Assembly: GCF_001528745.1 (NCBI RefSeq)
Contig: NZ_BCNS01000207.1
Span: 86,872 to 150,871, forward strand
Source: Marinobacterium profundum
GTDB taxonomy: Bacteria; Pseudomonadota; Gammaproteobacteria; Pseudomonadales; Balneatricaceae
Direction of reading: 5' to 3'
DNA length: 64,000 bases
This document shows positions 1 to 9,700 of this stretch, piece by piece. The position numbers and the translations under genes are program-made. The notes beneath the pieces are model-generated. The model was given only the letters and a program-made list of their open reading frames with translations, made no database searches and had not been told where the DNA came from. Each line of letters opens with the position of its first letter. Within the stretch, counting starts at the first letter, position 1.

Positions 1-615
1 AATAGCGGCGGCCTGACGTGTCAGTTCGAGCTCCGCCGGCGACTGTACGATACGCACATCGTCGACCAGACTCTCGAGCTGCTGCCAGTCGGCATCGGGC
101 ACGCCATTCATGATCCCCTCAGCAATCGAGTAGGGCAGGAAGGTGCTGTTCATATCGATGCCGACCACGGCTTTCGAAAGTCCTGCATCGGCAAGCGCCC
201 GCACCGTTTCGCGTACCGCTGCACTGGGCATAAGATAGGGCCGGCGCCTGGGTTCCCGTGTCGGCGCCCCCATGGTCTGCGACCAGGTTTTGTCGATCAG
301 CTCATCGTCGGTCTGAGCGCCTGGCGGCGGCTCGGTGCCATCGGTATAGCCGACATGCAGCACATCGGGGGCCTGGTCGCGCACCGTGGCCTTCTCCATC
401 GCCCGAGTGATCAGAACCGGCTGACCACTGGCCGGCAGGATCAGCAGTTGGCAGGCAAAATACCCCTGGTGATCCAGTCCTGTGAGGTAGTAAATATTTT
501 CGGGGCTGGCGATCAGACAGGCATCCAGCCCTCGGATAGACATACCGTCCCGGACCTGGCGACGACGTCGTTCATATTCAGCATCATCAAAATAACGGCC
601 ACTGATATCGTTCAT
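1..615 (-). CDS. M24 family (creatinase / Xaa-Pro peptidase-like) protein, N-terminal part
   Basis: The first 205 codons of a minus-strand gene whose 3' end lies outside the window. The start ATG at 615 follows GGAGACGCAAGG, a good ribosome binding site. The visible protein is a creatinase N-terminal domain: an early segment reading CLIASPENIYYLTGLDHQGY is typical of the non-catalytic lobe of creatinases and Xaa-Pro peptidases, and the fragment ends in an LxxxRxAAxI-like helix that normally leads into the pita-bread metallohydrolase domain. The metal ligands would be in the missing half, so substrate cannot be judged. Family members include Xaa-Pro aminopeptidases, creatinase and ectoine-degrading hydrolases. 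It is unlike the full-length PepQ at 12032-13360. Confidence 0.8.
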   Translation of the reverse strand, partial: MNDISGRYFDDAEYERRRRQVRDGMSIRGLDACLIASPENIYYLTGLDHQGYFACQLLILPASGQPVLITRAMEKATVRDQAPDVLHVGYTDGTEPPPGAQTDDELIDKTWSQTMGAPTREPRRRPYLMPSAAVRETVRALADAGLSKAVVGIDMNSTFLPYSIAEGIMNGVPDADWQQLESLVDDVRIVQSPAELELTRQAAAI

Positions 616-1140
616 CCTTGCGTCTCCCGTTGCTTGAGGGGCCTCACTGGCAACTCATCCGCTTCGCAAAACGGTATGGCCACGTCGAAATGCCTTGATC
701 GAACCCTGTGTCCCCGGCTGCACTCCTAAATGGCTACAGACAGCGACAAGTAGAACGGCGTGCGCTCTGCTTTCACACCGCAGGGGCGAGTCAAGGTCCA
801 ATCCAGCCTACGAGACATAGACGCGAATTAATATGATTATGAGTAAATTTCATAATCAGGTCGAATTTGAGTGAGCAGCCAAACAGGCATCGCCGACAAT
901 GACGGAGAGGGGGTCGAGCTCTGCACGGCACCGACCAATTACGGTCGAACGCACCCCGAGCTTTTGACAACAGAAAAGGACGCGGAATCCGGGGCTCAGG
1001 CTCGCCGGGGTTACCCTTTGAAACAGGGCTTGGTGCATTGTCGATCGCGGGGTACAAGAATCAGGCAGCTGAAGAAAATGAGCTCGCCATGACTCCAGCC
1101 CGCGACAAGCTAAGGCTGGAATCAGGCATCAAGCAGGGAG
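616..1140. other. Intergenic region without a convincing gene
   Basis: About 525 bases upstream of the M24 gene and downstream of thpR, which both lie on the minus strand. Short open frames here look random and have no ribosome binding site or recognisable product. The one clear element is the perfect inverted repeat at 834-858, listed separately. Confidence 0.6.
834..858. promoter_or_regulatory. Perfect 9-bp inverted repeat, candidate operator
   Basis: TGATTATGA (834-842) and TCATAATCA (850-858) are exact reverse complements separated by 7 bases, in a locally AT-rich patch about 220 bases upstream of the M24-family gene. The size and symmetry fit a dimeric regulator site. Which protein binds is unknown, and there is no regulator gene nearby inside the window. 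Confidence 0.5.
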
Positions 1141-1722
1141 TCAGGCGGAGCGCACCCGTGGCAACGGATACTGCAGCGGCACTTCGAACAGGGGATTATA
1201 GAGGGATCCCCGCTCACCTGGCTTACTCATATAGAGCACCACTGAAGACGCCGGACTTTGCAGATTGAGCTCAGGCCAGCTGGCCGGGGGCTCAAAACTA
1301 TTGTCCGCAGGCAAGCGCCCAAGGGTAACGTGGGGCCTGAAATCGGTGTCGTCGTAGTCAAGGCCCGCCGCAATAGCCACCTGCACCATCTGCTGGTGCA
1401 GCGACTGCAGCTCTTCACTGCCTTCACTCAGGGCTGCGACCAGCGCAAGCCTGCGGCTGACCGGATAGTAGTCGACAGCATTGAGACGTACATGGAAGGG
1501 ATCAACCTGGGCCAGCTGTTCACGGGTCAGGCGTTCAAGGGTATCGACTTGGGAAATCCCGATATCGCCCAGAAAACAGAGCGTCAGGTGATAGCTTTCG
1601 GAGTCGACCCAGTTCACTTCCATGTGGCGGTCGTAGGCACACAGGGTATCAGCATGATCAGACAGTCTACGTACCATCTGATCGTTCAGCTTGAGTGCAA
1701 AAAATGCACGTAATTTCTTCAC
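1141..1722 (-). CDS. thpR: RNA 2',3'-cyclic phosphodiesterase (2H family)
   Basis: 193 residues, the usual size of bacterial 2'-5' RNA ligase-like proteins. The two HxT motifs that define the 2H phosphoesterase fold are both present: HLTLCFLG around residue 45 and HVTLGR around residue 131. These histidines form the active site that opens 2',3'-cyclic phosphate ends of RNA to 2'-phosphates; the family also has weak 2'-5' ligase activity. The cellular role is poorly defined. It reads in the same direction as the coiled-coil protein upstream, with about 150 bases between them. Confidence 0.85.
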   Translation of the reverse strand: MKKLRAFFALKLNDQMVRRLSDHADTLCAYDRHMEVNWVDSESYHLTLCFLGDIGISQVDTLERLTREQLAQVDPFHVRLNAVDYYPVSRRLALVAALSEGSEELQSLHQQMVQVAIAAGLDYDDTDFRPHVTLGRLPADNSFEPPASWPELNLQSPASSVVLYMSKPGERGSLYNPLFEVPLQYPLPRVRSA

Positions 1723-1873
1723 TAGTAGCTATTAGCCTTATGGATAGACGGGTCATTCTGCCCTGCCGGCGCCAGCGACGCAATGCCTGATTCAGCATTA
1801 GTACAGTCGCTTGTGCCACTCGCCGGGCAGAAACTCAACCGCTAATATTTAGCGGCTCAGTCAAATCAAACGC

Positions 1874-2950
1874 TTACTGCAAACGTAACTGCAAATTGTT
1901 GAGCTGCTGGCGCAATTGCAGCAATTCCTGATTAAGCTGCCGACGACTGCCATCTATGGCGTGAATCGCCTGCTCATTGACACGAACACGGCGGCTCACA
2001 TCCGAATTGCCGGCACCGGCTTCCAGCGTCGCCACCTTGTCACTGAGCTTGCGCAGCGCTTGCTGCTGAACCACTACCTTCTCCGATTGCACCTCTTCGC
2101 TGATACGCACCTGGGTCTCCAGGGTTGCCAGGGAGCGCTTGAGGTCCTGTACGGTTTTGTCCAGATCGCCCTTTAGGCTCGCCTGCCCTTTTTCCAGACC
2201 CGCCAGTGCAGCCAGCTGCTTGTCGGTTGCAGCGCGTGCCTTGTCGCTGGCGGCCAGCCCCGCCTGCAGGGATTTAACCTCAGTGGCCAGGGACTGTAAC
2301 TCTGTCGTCTGGGACTCTAGTTGTGCAACCTGAGACTGCAGCTGAGCGGCCTGGGATTCCAGTTGCGCGACCTGCGACTGTAACTGAGCCGCCTGGACCT
2401 TAAGCTGTTCCGCCTGTGGTGAAAGCTGAGTCAGCTGGGCTGCCTGAACGTCAAGTTGCTTGCCCAGCTGTGCCTGTAACTCCACTTGGCTGGCAAGCAG
2501 TTTTTCCTGCGCTTCGAGCTTGGGCTTGTTGCTCTGGTAGGCGATAGTCCAGAGCTTGGCGATTTCGGAGTCATATTGCTGATATTTTTCGATCGCGGTT
2601 TTACCCTGCTGCTCCAGCCTGCCACTGAGTGTCTGGCCCGACTGGCTGGCACTGTCACTGGTAACCTCAAGCAGCTGCTCCAGGTCTGTCAGTCGTTGCA
2701 CCGCCTGCGCCTGCTGCTCCAGGCTGTCGTCCAGCTGCTGCTGCAGGCCGTAGCCCCAGTAGCCCAGGCCGCTGGCAGCAGCGGTAAGCAGCACCAGTAC
2801 CAGGCTGTGCAACAGGTTGCTGCCCTTCGCCGCTGGCGGCGGTACTGGAGCCGCACGACGAGGCGGTGGCTCGGCCTGACCACGACCAGGGGCTGCACCT
2901 TCGCGCGCTGGCCCCAGATCCGGAATATCAAACTCTTGCGAACGACTCAT
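1874..2950 (-). CDS. Membrane-anchored coiled-coil protein of unknown function
   Basis: 358 residues. The N-terminus is proline-rich and cytoplasmic-looking, followed by one hydrophobic segment at about residues 45-69 and then a long Ala/Gln/Leu-rich coiled coil to the end. There is no catalytic motif. A 14-residue unit, AAQLQSQVAQLESQ, occurs twice in tandem and is visible in the DNA as 42-bp imperfect copies at 2309-2350 and 2351-2392. The topology suggests a single-pass anchor with a periplasmic rod. Similar proteins are annotated only as hypothetical, so no function is proposed. The next gene upstream is a sodium-dependent transporter 87 bases away on the same strand, which may be coincidental. 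Confidence 0.75.
   Translation of the reverse strand: MSRSQEFDIPDLGPAREGAAPGRGQAEPPPRRAAPVPPPAAKGSNLLHSLVLVLLTAAASGLGYWGYGLQQQLDDSLEQQAQAVQRLTDLEQLLEVTSDSASQSGQTLSGRLEQQGKTAIEKYQQYDSEIAKLWTIAYQSNKPKLEAQEKLLASQVELQAQLGKQLDVQAAQLTQLSPQAEQLKVQAAQLQSQVAQLESQAAQLQSQVAQLESQTTELQSLATEVKSLQAGLAASDKARAATDKQLAALAGLEKGQASLKGDLDKTVQDLKRSLATLETQVRISEEVQSEKVVVQQQALRKLSDKVATLEAGAGNSDVSRRVRVNEQAIHAIDGSRRQLNQELLQLRQQLNNLQLRLQ
2309..2392 (-). repeat. Two tandem 42-bp coiled-coil-encoding repeats
   Basis: Adjacent imperfect copies 2309-2350 and 2351-2392, each coding for AAQLQSQVAQLESQ or a close variant: six turns of two-heptad coiled coil. The DNA copies differ mostly at synonymous positions, so this is an old duplication under protein-level selection. 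Confidence 0.7.
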
Positions 2951-3037
2951 AGTCGTGGTTCAACCTGTTCAGCCCCGAAAGAAAGTCACCCTAGCAGTTT
3001 TGCCAGCCCTGCAAAAGTACGCGCATCTGAGCGGGGT

Positions 3038-4441
3038 TCAGCCAAGGTTGTAGACAAACACCACCAGCACGGCTGCCGGGCTCAGATAACGCAGCACAAA
3101 ATGAAATACCTCAAAAGTGAGGCCCTCACCCAGCCCGATACCCTCGCGCAATGTTTGAGGCTTCATGGCCCAGCCGGCGTAGAGCGCAATTGCCAGGCCG
3201 CCCAGCGGCAACGCCAGATTCGACACCAGGAAATCGAACAGATCGAACAGCGTCTTGCCCTCAAAGCGGGCGAGGAAATCCAGCGGATGAAACTGCGCCC
3301 AGATATTGAAGGACAGCACAGTACAGATGCCCAGTAACCAGATCATGGCACCGGACATAAATGCACCCAGCATGCGGCCAATGCCCTTGTCTTCCAACCA
3401 TTCCACCACCGGCTCGATCATAGAAATGGCCGAGGTCACCGCGGCCACCAGCAGCAGCACAAAGAACAGGGTGCCAAACACGACACCACCGGTCATCTGC
3501 CCAAAGGCCAGCGGCAGGGTCACGAAAATAAGCCCTGGGCCTGCGCCCGGCTCAAGACCGTTGGCGAAGACCAGCGGAAAAATCGCCAGCCCCGCCAGCA
3601 GCGCCACCAGTGTATCCAGCAGACCAATGGTGACGACGGTACGGGCAATATTGACGTCTTTGGGCAGATAAGAGCCATAGGCCATCATCACGCAAATACC
3701 GGTACTCAAGGTAAAGAAGGCATGGCCCAGCGCGGTCAGTACACCTTCGGTGGTCAGCTTGCTGAAATCCGGTGTAAACAGGAAAGCCAGTGCCTGGGCA
3801 AAATTGCCGCGCACCGCCGCGTAAGCTACCAGCACCAGCAGCAACACGAAAAGTAGCGGCATCAGCAGCCTGATGCTGCGCTCCATACCGGCGCGTACAC
3901 CGCTGCCGGCAATAAGCACCACCAGTAACATGAACAGGCTGTGCCAGAATAGCAGCGATACAGGATCTGCCAGCAGCTGGCCAAAGAGCCCGCCAATGGT
4001 GGCGGCGTCAGCACCGTTGAAAGCCCCTTCTGCCGCAAGGCCCACATAAGCCAGGGACCAGCCTCCCACCACTGAATAAAACGACAACAGTACAAAGGCC
4101 GCGACAAAACCAATCCAGGCCATCCAGCCCCAGCGCGCCGACACACCATCGCGCCGGGCTAGCAGTGCCATGCCCTGAATGGGACTGCAGCCACTGCGCC
4201 GACCCAGCAGAATTTCAGCGGCCAGAATCGGCAGACCCACCACCAGAATACACAGCAGGTACACCAGCACAAATGCACCGCCGCCATTTTCACCGGTGAT
4301 ATAGGGAAATTTCCAGATATTGCCCAGGCCAACGGCGGAGCCCGTGGCAGCAAGAATAAATGCCAGCCTGGAGGACCACTGAGGGTGCATCACCCCACCG
4401 CTGCTGGCATCGGAGCCTGGAACCGAGTCAACCCTGGACAT
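3038..4441 (-). CDS. Sodium-dependent transporter, NSS/SNF family
   Basis: 467 residues with about eleven to twelve hydrophobic segments. The first membrane segment carries the family hallmark GSAVGLGNIWKFPYI with GENGGGAF after it; these residues form part of the sodium and substrate sites of LeuT-fold neurotransmitter:sodium symporters. The substrate is probably an amino acid but cannot be read from sequence. A start at 4441 was chosen because AGGAGA lies six bases upstream; a longer frame exists but its first 37 codons are not family-like. It is followed closely by the coiled-coil gene. Confidence 0.9.
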   Translation of the reverse strand: MSRVDSVPGSDASSGGVMHPQWSSRLAFILAATGSAVGLGNIWKFPYITGENGGGAFVLVYLLCILVVGLPILAAEILLGRRSGCSPIQGMALLARRDGVSARWGWMAWIGFVAAFVLLSFYSVVGGWSLAYVGLAAEGAFNGADAATIGGLFGQLLADPVSLLFWHSLFMLLVVLIAGSGVRAGMERSIRLLMPLLFVLLLVLVAYAAVRGNFAQALAFLFTPDFSKLTTEGVLTALGHAFFTLSTGICVMMAYGSYLPKDVNIARTVVTIGLLDTLVALLAGLAIFPLVFANGLEPGAGPGLIFVTLPLAFGQMTGGVVFGTLFFVLLLVAAVTSAISMIEPVVEWLEDKGIGRMLGAFMSGAMIWLLGICTVLSFNIWAQFHPLDFLARFEGKTLFDLFDFLVSNLALPLGGLAIALYAGWAMKPQTLREGIGLGEGLTFEVFHFVLRYLSPAAVLVVFVYNLG

Positions 4442-4707
4442 CAAACGTCTCCTGAATCTGCAACACACCTGGGGGATAACGCAGGTGTGCCGGGCCAAAA
4501 CCGATAGGCTAGGGCCATATGAATTGCGCGCACAAATGCAGCGAGTACCCAAGGTGCGAGGGTCGCCTCCATTTTGCTACGGATGCGGCGGGCTTGTGGC
4601 CCTAGTCCGCAAAATTTCGGCGGCAAGAATAGCATAAAAAACAGGCGCTTCACCGCTATCCGCAGCGCAACCTCTGTGGTGCCCAGACAACCACCCACGC
4701 AGCCGCT

Positions 4708-6351
4708 TCAGGCGTCGTGCAACTGTTCTCGAATCAGCTTCTTGTTGATCTTGCCCACACTGGTTTTGGGGATCTCGTCAACGATACGGATTTCATCCGG
4801 TACGGCCCACCTGCTGATCTCGCCACTGCTGACAAATTGCAGCAGGTGCTGCTGCAATGCATCTGCCTCTAGCTGCGTATCAGGCACCAGTACCACCAGC
4901 GCCAGAGGGCGCTCATCCCAGCGTGCATCCGGCACCCCCACCACTGCGACCTCCGCCACTGCAGGATGCTGACTGATCAGGTTTTCCAGGCGCAGCGAAG
5001 ACACCCACTCTCCGCCGGTCTTGATCACATCCTTGATGCGATCCCGAATCTGCAGCACCCCGGCGGGCGTTATAGTGGCCACATCACCGGTGTGCATCCA
5101 GCCGCCTTGCCAGAGCTCGGCTCCCTTTTGCTCATCACGGTAATAGCCCTGGGTAAGCCAGGGTGCCCGCACCACTATCTCGCCCACGCTGCTGCCATCC
5201 TCCGGCACCCGCTGCCCCGTGGCATCGACCAGATGGAGATCCACCAGCCCCACAGGCACACCGGTAGACATGCGCAGTGGCAGCTGCTGCTCCAGCGGCA
5301 GATCATGCTCTTGCGGAGTAAGAAAAGAAGCACTGAGCAACGGGCAACTCTCGGACAGGCCGTAGCCGGTAAAGAACTGAATGCCACGTTCTGCCATCTG
5401 TCGTACCATGCCTTCCGTCGGGGCCGCGCCACCGGTCAGCAGTTTCCAGCCAGAGAGATCGGTTTTGGCGGCCTCGTCGCAATTCAGCACCATCTGCAGC
5501 ACCGTCGGCACACCGTGGGAGAAGGTCACGCCTTCATCCCGGAACAGCCGCACCAGACGATCGGGGTCATAGCGCCCCGGATACACCTGCTTCACCCCAA
5601 GCGCAGTGGCAGCATAGGGCACACCCCAGGCATGTACGTGGAACATGGGCGTCATGGGCATATAAACGTCTTCCGATCGCAGCAGCGCAAAGCCCTCATA
5701 GGCCGCCAGAGTGGTGGTCATATTCAGCGTATGCAGTACCAGTTGCCTGTGGCTGAAGCAGACACCCTTGGGGTTACCGGTCGTCCCGGTGGTATAGAAG
5801 GTGGTGGCAACGGAGTTTTCATCAAAATCGGGAAAGTCATACTGACTGTCAGCGCCGGCAAGCAGAGACTCGTATTCGCCCAGCGGCTTCAGTGTGCAGG
5901 TCACAGTCTTGGCGGTGTCACTGAGCTGGATGTAGCCCCGTATGCTGGGCAACGTCGGTGCCAGCGCTTCCATCAGCGGCAGAAAGTCATCGTGTACCAG
6001 CACCAGATTATCCTCGGCGTGGCGCATGGTATAGCCCACCTGATCCGGGCTCAGGCGCACATTGACATGGTGCAGTACCGCACCGATCATCGGCACCGCG
6101 AAGTAGGCCTCCAGATAGCGATGACTGTCCCAATCCATCATAGCGACTGTGTCGCCCGCCTCGACGCCCGCCGCCCTCAGCACATGGGCGAGACGGCAAA
6201 TGCGCTCATTCAGCTCCGGGTAGCTGTAACGTCTGTCCCCGTGCACGATTTCCCGCCCCCGCCCGTAGCGCTGCCCCGACAGCAGCAGGCTCTTGATCAG
6301 CAGTGGATACTGGTAGGCGCCCTCGCAGGGTTCAATTATTTTTGTCGGCAT
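4708..6351 (-). CDS. Acyl-CoA ligase (AMP-forming), medium/long-chain fatty acid type
   Basis: 547 residues of an ANL-superfamily adenylating enzyme. The phosphate-binding signature TTGTTGNPKG lies near residue 185, followed by FHVHAWG, the adenine-site TGYGLSESCP, the hinge GDVATITPAGVLQIRDR and the C-terminal catalytic lysine region TSVGKINKK. The reaction is fatty acid plus ATP plus CoA to acyl-CoA via acyl-AMP. Overall it resembles the AlkK-like medium-chain ligases more than E. coli FadD. The start at 6351 follows GGGGAAAACC; an ATG seven codons upstream is possible but less well placed. Substrate length is not decided by the sequence. Confidence 0.88.
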   Translation of the reverse strand: MPTKIIEPCEGAYQYPLLIKSLLLSGQRYGRGREIVHGDRRYSYPELNERICRLAHVLRAAGVEAGDTVAMMDWDSHRYLEAYFAVPMIGAVLHHVNVRLSPDQVGYTMRHAEDNLVLVHDDFLPLMEALAPTLPSIRGYIQLSDTAKTVTCTLKPLGEYESLLAGADSQYDFPDFDENSVATTFYTTGTTGNPKGVCFSHRQLVLHTLNMTTTLAAYEGFALLRSEDVYMPMTPMFHVHAWGVPYAATALGVKQVYPGRYDPDRLVRLFRDEGVTFSHGVPTVLQMVLNCDEAAKTDLSGWKLLTGGAAPTEGMVRQMAERGIQFFTGYGLSESCPLLSASFLTPQEHDLPLEQQLPLRMSTGVPVGLVDLHLVDATGQRVPEDGSSVGEIVVRAPWLTQGYYRDEQKGAELWQGGWMHTGDVATITPAGVLQIRDRIKDVIKTGGEWVSSLRLENLISQHPAVAEVAVVGVPDARWDERPLALVVLVPDTQLEADALQQHLLQFVSSGEISRWAVPDEIRIVDEIPKTSVGKINKKLIREQLHDA

Positions 6352-6784
6352 GGTTTTCCCCGGATACATCAAAATGACAGTTCCAGTATGGAAGCCCCAC
6401 CCATGAGCGCCAGTACTGGGTCAATCCAAGGCAGCTCGCTGCAGGCAATAAAAGATCAGATCGCACCGGTGCGCATCCCCAAACCCGAACACTCGATACT
6501 GCACAAAACCAGCTCAGCGGTATTTGAATTCATGCGGGCGAGCGGCAAAGGGAGGTGCCCTAAAGACCACCAACTGCAGCCCGAAAAAATATTCCTCGCC
6601 GGCCTCTGGCGGACAGACCCGGCGCAATGCTATTGATGTACAAGGGGGAAGGCTTCACAGCGCCCAAGGCCCCGTCATGGCAGACGATGAGCCGAACTGG
6701 CCCGTTCAGTCAGGTAAAAATGTTTATATCAGTGGTGACTATACTGTCATCGGTAGTCATGATGTATGAATCAGGGTCACTTGA
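6352..6784. other. Divergent intergenic region
   Basis: About 430 bases between the acyl-CoA ligase (minus) and the penicillin-binding protein (plus). It must contain both promoters. Visible elements are a 10-bp palindrome CCAGTACTGG (6410-6419), close to the ligase start, and an inverted repeat TGACTA/TAGTCA (6736-6741 and 6754-6759) just before the penicillin-binding protein. A TATACT at 6740-6745 could be a -10 box. No convincing gene was seen. Confidence 0.5.
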
Positions 6785-9700
6785 ATGGGGGCTTATTTGC
6801 AATCTGATGTAAGCGGGACTGGCAGCGTAAAAAAGGGGATTCGTCCCACACCACTGGCCAAGCACAAGCCCCGCCGCTGGCGGTCAATATTGCTGTTCTG
6901 GGTATCTCCCATGGTCACAGTCGCGGCAGTGGCCGGTCTGCTGATTGCTCACGAAATCCGCACCGCTGAATTGCAGTCTCGGGAACTGAGCCGGTACGCC
7001 CAAACCCTGCAATATACGCTGCAACCCGGGCCCAGCGACGCCATCCTGTATCCCCAGCACGGCCCATTCGACCTGCGCCTGGGCTATGCCCGCCTACCCT
7101 GGCTGCTTGAGCGGGCCCAGCGCCAGAACTTTGAAATTCTGCAGCAGTCACGCTTTTCCGAGCCGCTGCTCAATTATGGTCTGCGCGGCCTGCCGGTTCC
7201 CTTCGCGGAAAAATCCCAGGCGGGTCTGATCATCTATGACTGCCGCAAGGAGCCGCTGTACAACTTCGACTACCCCCAGCAGTATTATCCGAGCTTTTCG
7301 GCAATACCCCCACTGGTAGTACAGAGCCTGCTGTTTATCGAAAACCGCGACCTGCTGGACCCTGCACAACCCCGTGCCAACCCCGCGGTCGACTGGCTAC
7401 GTTTCGTCAAGGCGGCGCTGTCGCAGCTGGGCAAGCGTCTCGACATTGCCAGCGATTCCGCGGGCGGCAGTACGCTCGCAACCCAGCTGGAAAAATACCG
7501 TCACTCCCCCAGAGGCCTGACCGACTCGCCCAACGAAAAGCTGCGGCAAATGTTTTCGGCCAGCGTGCGCGCCTATCAGCAGGGTCCCGACACCCTGGAA
7601 TGGCGTCAGCGGGTGGTGCGCGATTACCTCAACACAGTGCCACTGGCGGCAGCGCCGGGGCATGGCGAGGTCCATGGTCTCGCGGCAGGCCTGAAGGTCT
7701 GGTTCAACGCAGACTTCGATCAGCTTAACCATCTGCTTGGCGCGGCCAACGATGCCCAACCCGTCGACGCCAGCACCCTGGCGGCCCGTGGCCAGGCCCT
7801 GCGCCAGGTACTGTCGCTGTTGATCGCCCAGCGCAGGCCCTCCTATTACCTCCGCCGTGGCCGCTCCGATCTGGCCGAGCTCACCGACAGCCATATACGC
7901 TTGCTGGCCCGGGGTGGCATGATCGATGATGCGCTGCGCAGTGCCGCTCTGGAGCAGCAGGTTGAATTCCGCGACTGGATCAATAGCCCAATTCAGCATC
8001 AGGTCGACAGCAGCAAGGGCATCAATGTCGCTCGCAGCCGCTTATCGAGCCTGCTCGGGCTGCCACTGTACGACCTCGACCGGATCGACCTGGTTGCAGG
8101 CAGCACCCTGGCCGGGCAGCTGCAGCGTGATGTCAGCCAGTACCTGCGTCGCCTTGCAGATCCGGACTTCGCCACCGAAATCGGCCTGCTCGGCGAGCGA
8201 CTGCTATCCGCCAGCAACACCGACCAGGTACGCTACAGTTTTACCCTGCTTGAGCGCAGCGCAGATGGAAACCGCGTGCGGGTGCAGACCGACAACACCG
8301 ACCAGCCGTTCGACATCAACGAGGGCAGCAAGCTTGAGCTTGGCTCCACCGCCAAGTTGCGGGTACTGGCGCACTATCTGGGCGTTATCGCCGAACTGCA
8401 TCAGCGTTTTGCCGACCTTAGCCGCCCAGAACTGCTGGCGGTGGATGTTGCCGCGGACGACTACCTGACCCGCTGGGTGCAGGACTACCTGGCCAGGGGC
8501 AACGACCCTGACCTTGAAGCAATGTTGCAGGCAGCGATGGAGCGGCGCTATTCCGCCAGCCCCTACGAGCGCTTTTTCACCGGCGGCGGGCTCCACACCT
8601 TCAACAACTTTCGCAGTGAAGACAACGGGCGCCAGGCCACAGTAAGCGATGCCGTGCGCGAATCCCTTAACCTCCCCTTCGTGCGCCTGATGCGTGACCT
8701 GGTGCGTTACAGCATCTACCAGGCACCGGGCAATACTGGCACCTTGCTGAAAGACGATCAGGACCCGCGGCGCGAGGATTACCTGCGTCGTTTCGCAGAC
8801 AAGGAGGGCAAAGTATTTCTGCTGCGTTTCTGGCGCAAATACAACAACAAGACACCCCAGGAACAGCTGGACATCTTTCTTGACGGCCTGCGCCAGACGC
8901 CGGTACGGCTCGCCGCTGTACATCGCTATCTGATGCCGGATGCCGGCCAGGCCAGCTTCGATGCCTTCCTGCGCGAGCGTCTACCCGGCGAAAAGCTCAC
9001 CGAAAAGGAACTCACCGGCCTCTACGAAAAATACGGCCCCGGCGCATTCAACCTGACCGACCAGGGCTATATTGCCCGCGTGCACCCGCTGGAACTCTGG
9101 CTGCTGCGCTACCGCCTGGAACACTCCATCGCCACCTTCGGCGATGCCGTCGGCGCCAGCGAAACCCAGCGCCAGGATGTCTATCGCTGGCTGTTCCGCA
9201 CCCGCCACAAAAGCGCCCGCGACAGTCGCATCCGCACCATGCTGGAGGTCGAAGCCTTCCTCGACATCCATGAGCGCTGGCAGCGCCTGGGCTATCCGTT
9301 CGAGCACTTGGTGCCATCCCTGGCCACAGCGCTGGGCAGCTCCGGCGATCGCCCGGCGGCACTGGCAGAACTCATGGGAATCATCATGAACGATGGTCTG
9401 CGCTTGCCGAGCCTGCGTATCGAACAGCTCGACTTTGCCACCGACACGCCCTACGAGACCCGCCTGGGCCATCGCGCCAGTGGCGGCGTGCGTGTGATGC
9501 AGCCGGAGGTCGCCAGAGTACTGCGTTCAGCGCTCAACACCGTGGTTGAAGGCGGTACCGCCAGACGCCTGCGGGGCACCTTTACGGACAATCAGGACGC
9601 CGCTCTGCCTGTTGGCGGCAAGACCGGCACCGGCGACAACCGTATCGAGCAGACAGGTCGCGGCGGCCAGGTTCTGAATTCAAGAGTCCTGAACCGCACC

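Noticed and set aside
791..1057. Minus-strand 88-codon open frame in the gap next to the M24 gene
   Set aside because: No ribosome binding site, arginine/proline-rich random composition, and it overlaps a second frame and the inverted repeat; not credible as a gene.
4966..6636. 556-codon plus-strand frame opposite the acyl-CoA ligase
   Set aside because: The minus-strand protein has all motifs of the family; this frame is His/Gln-rich antisense noise.
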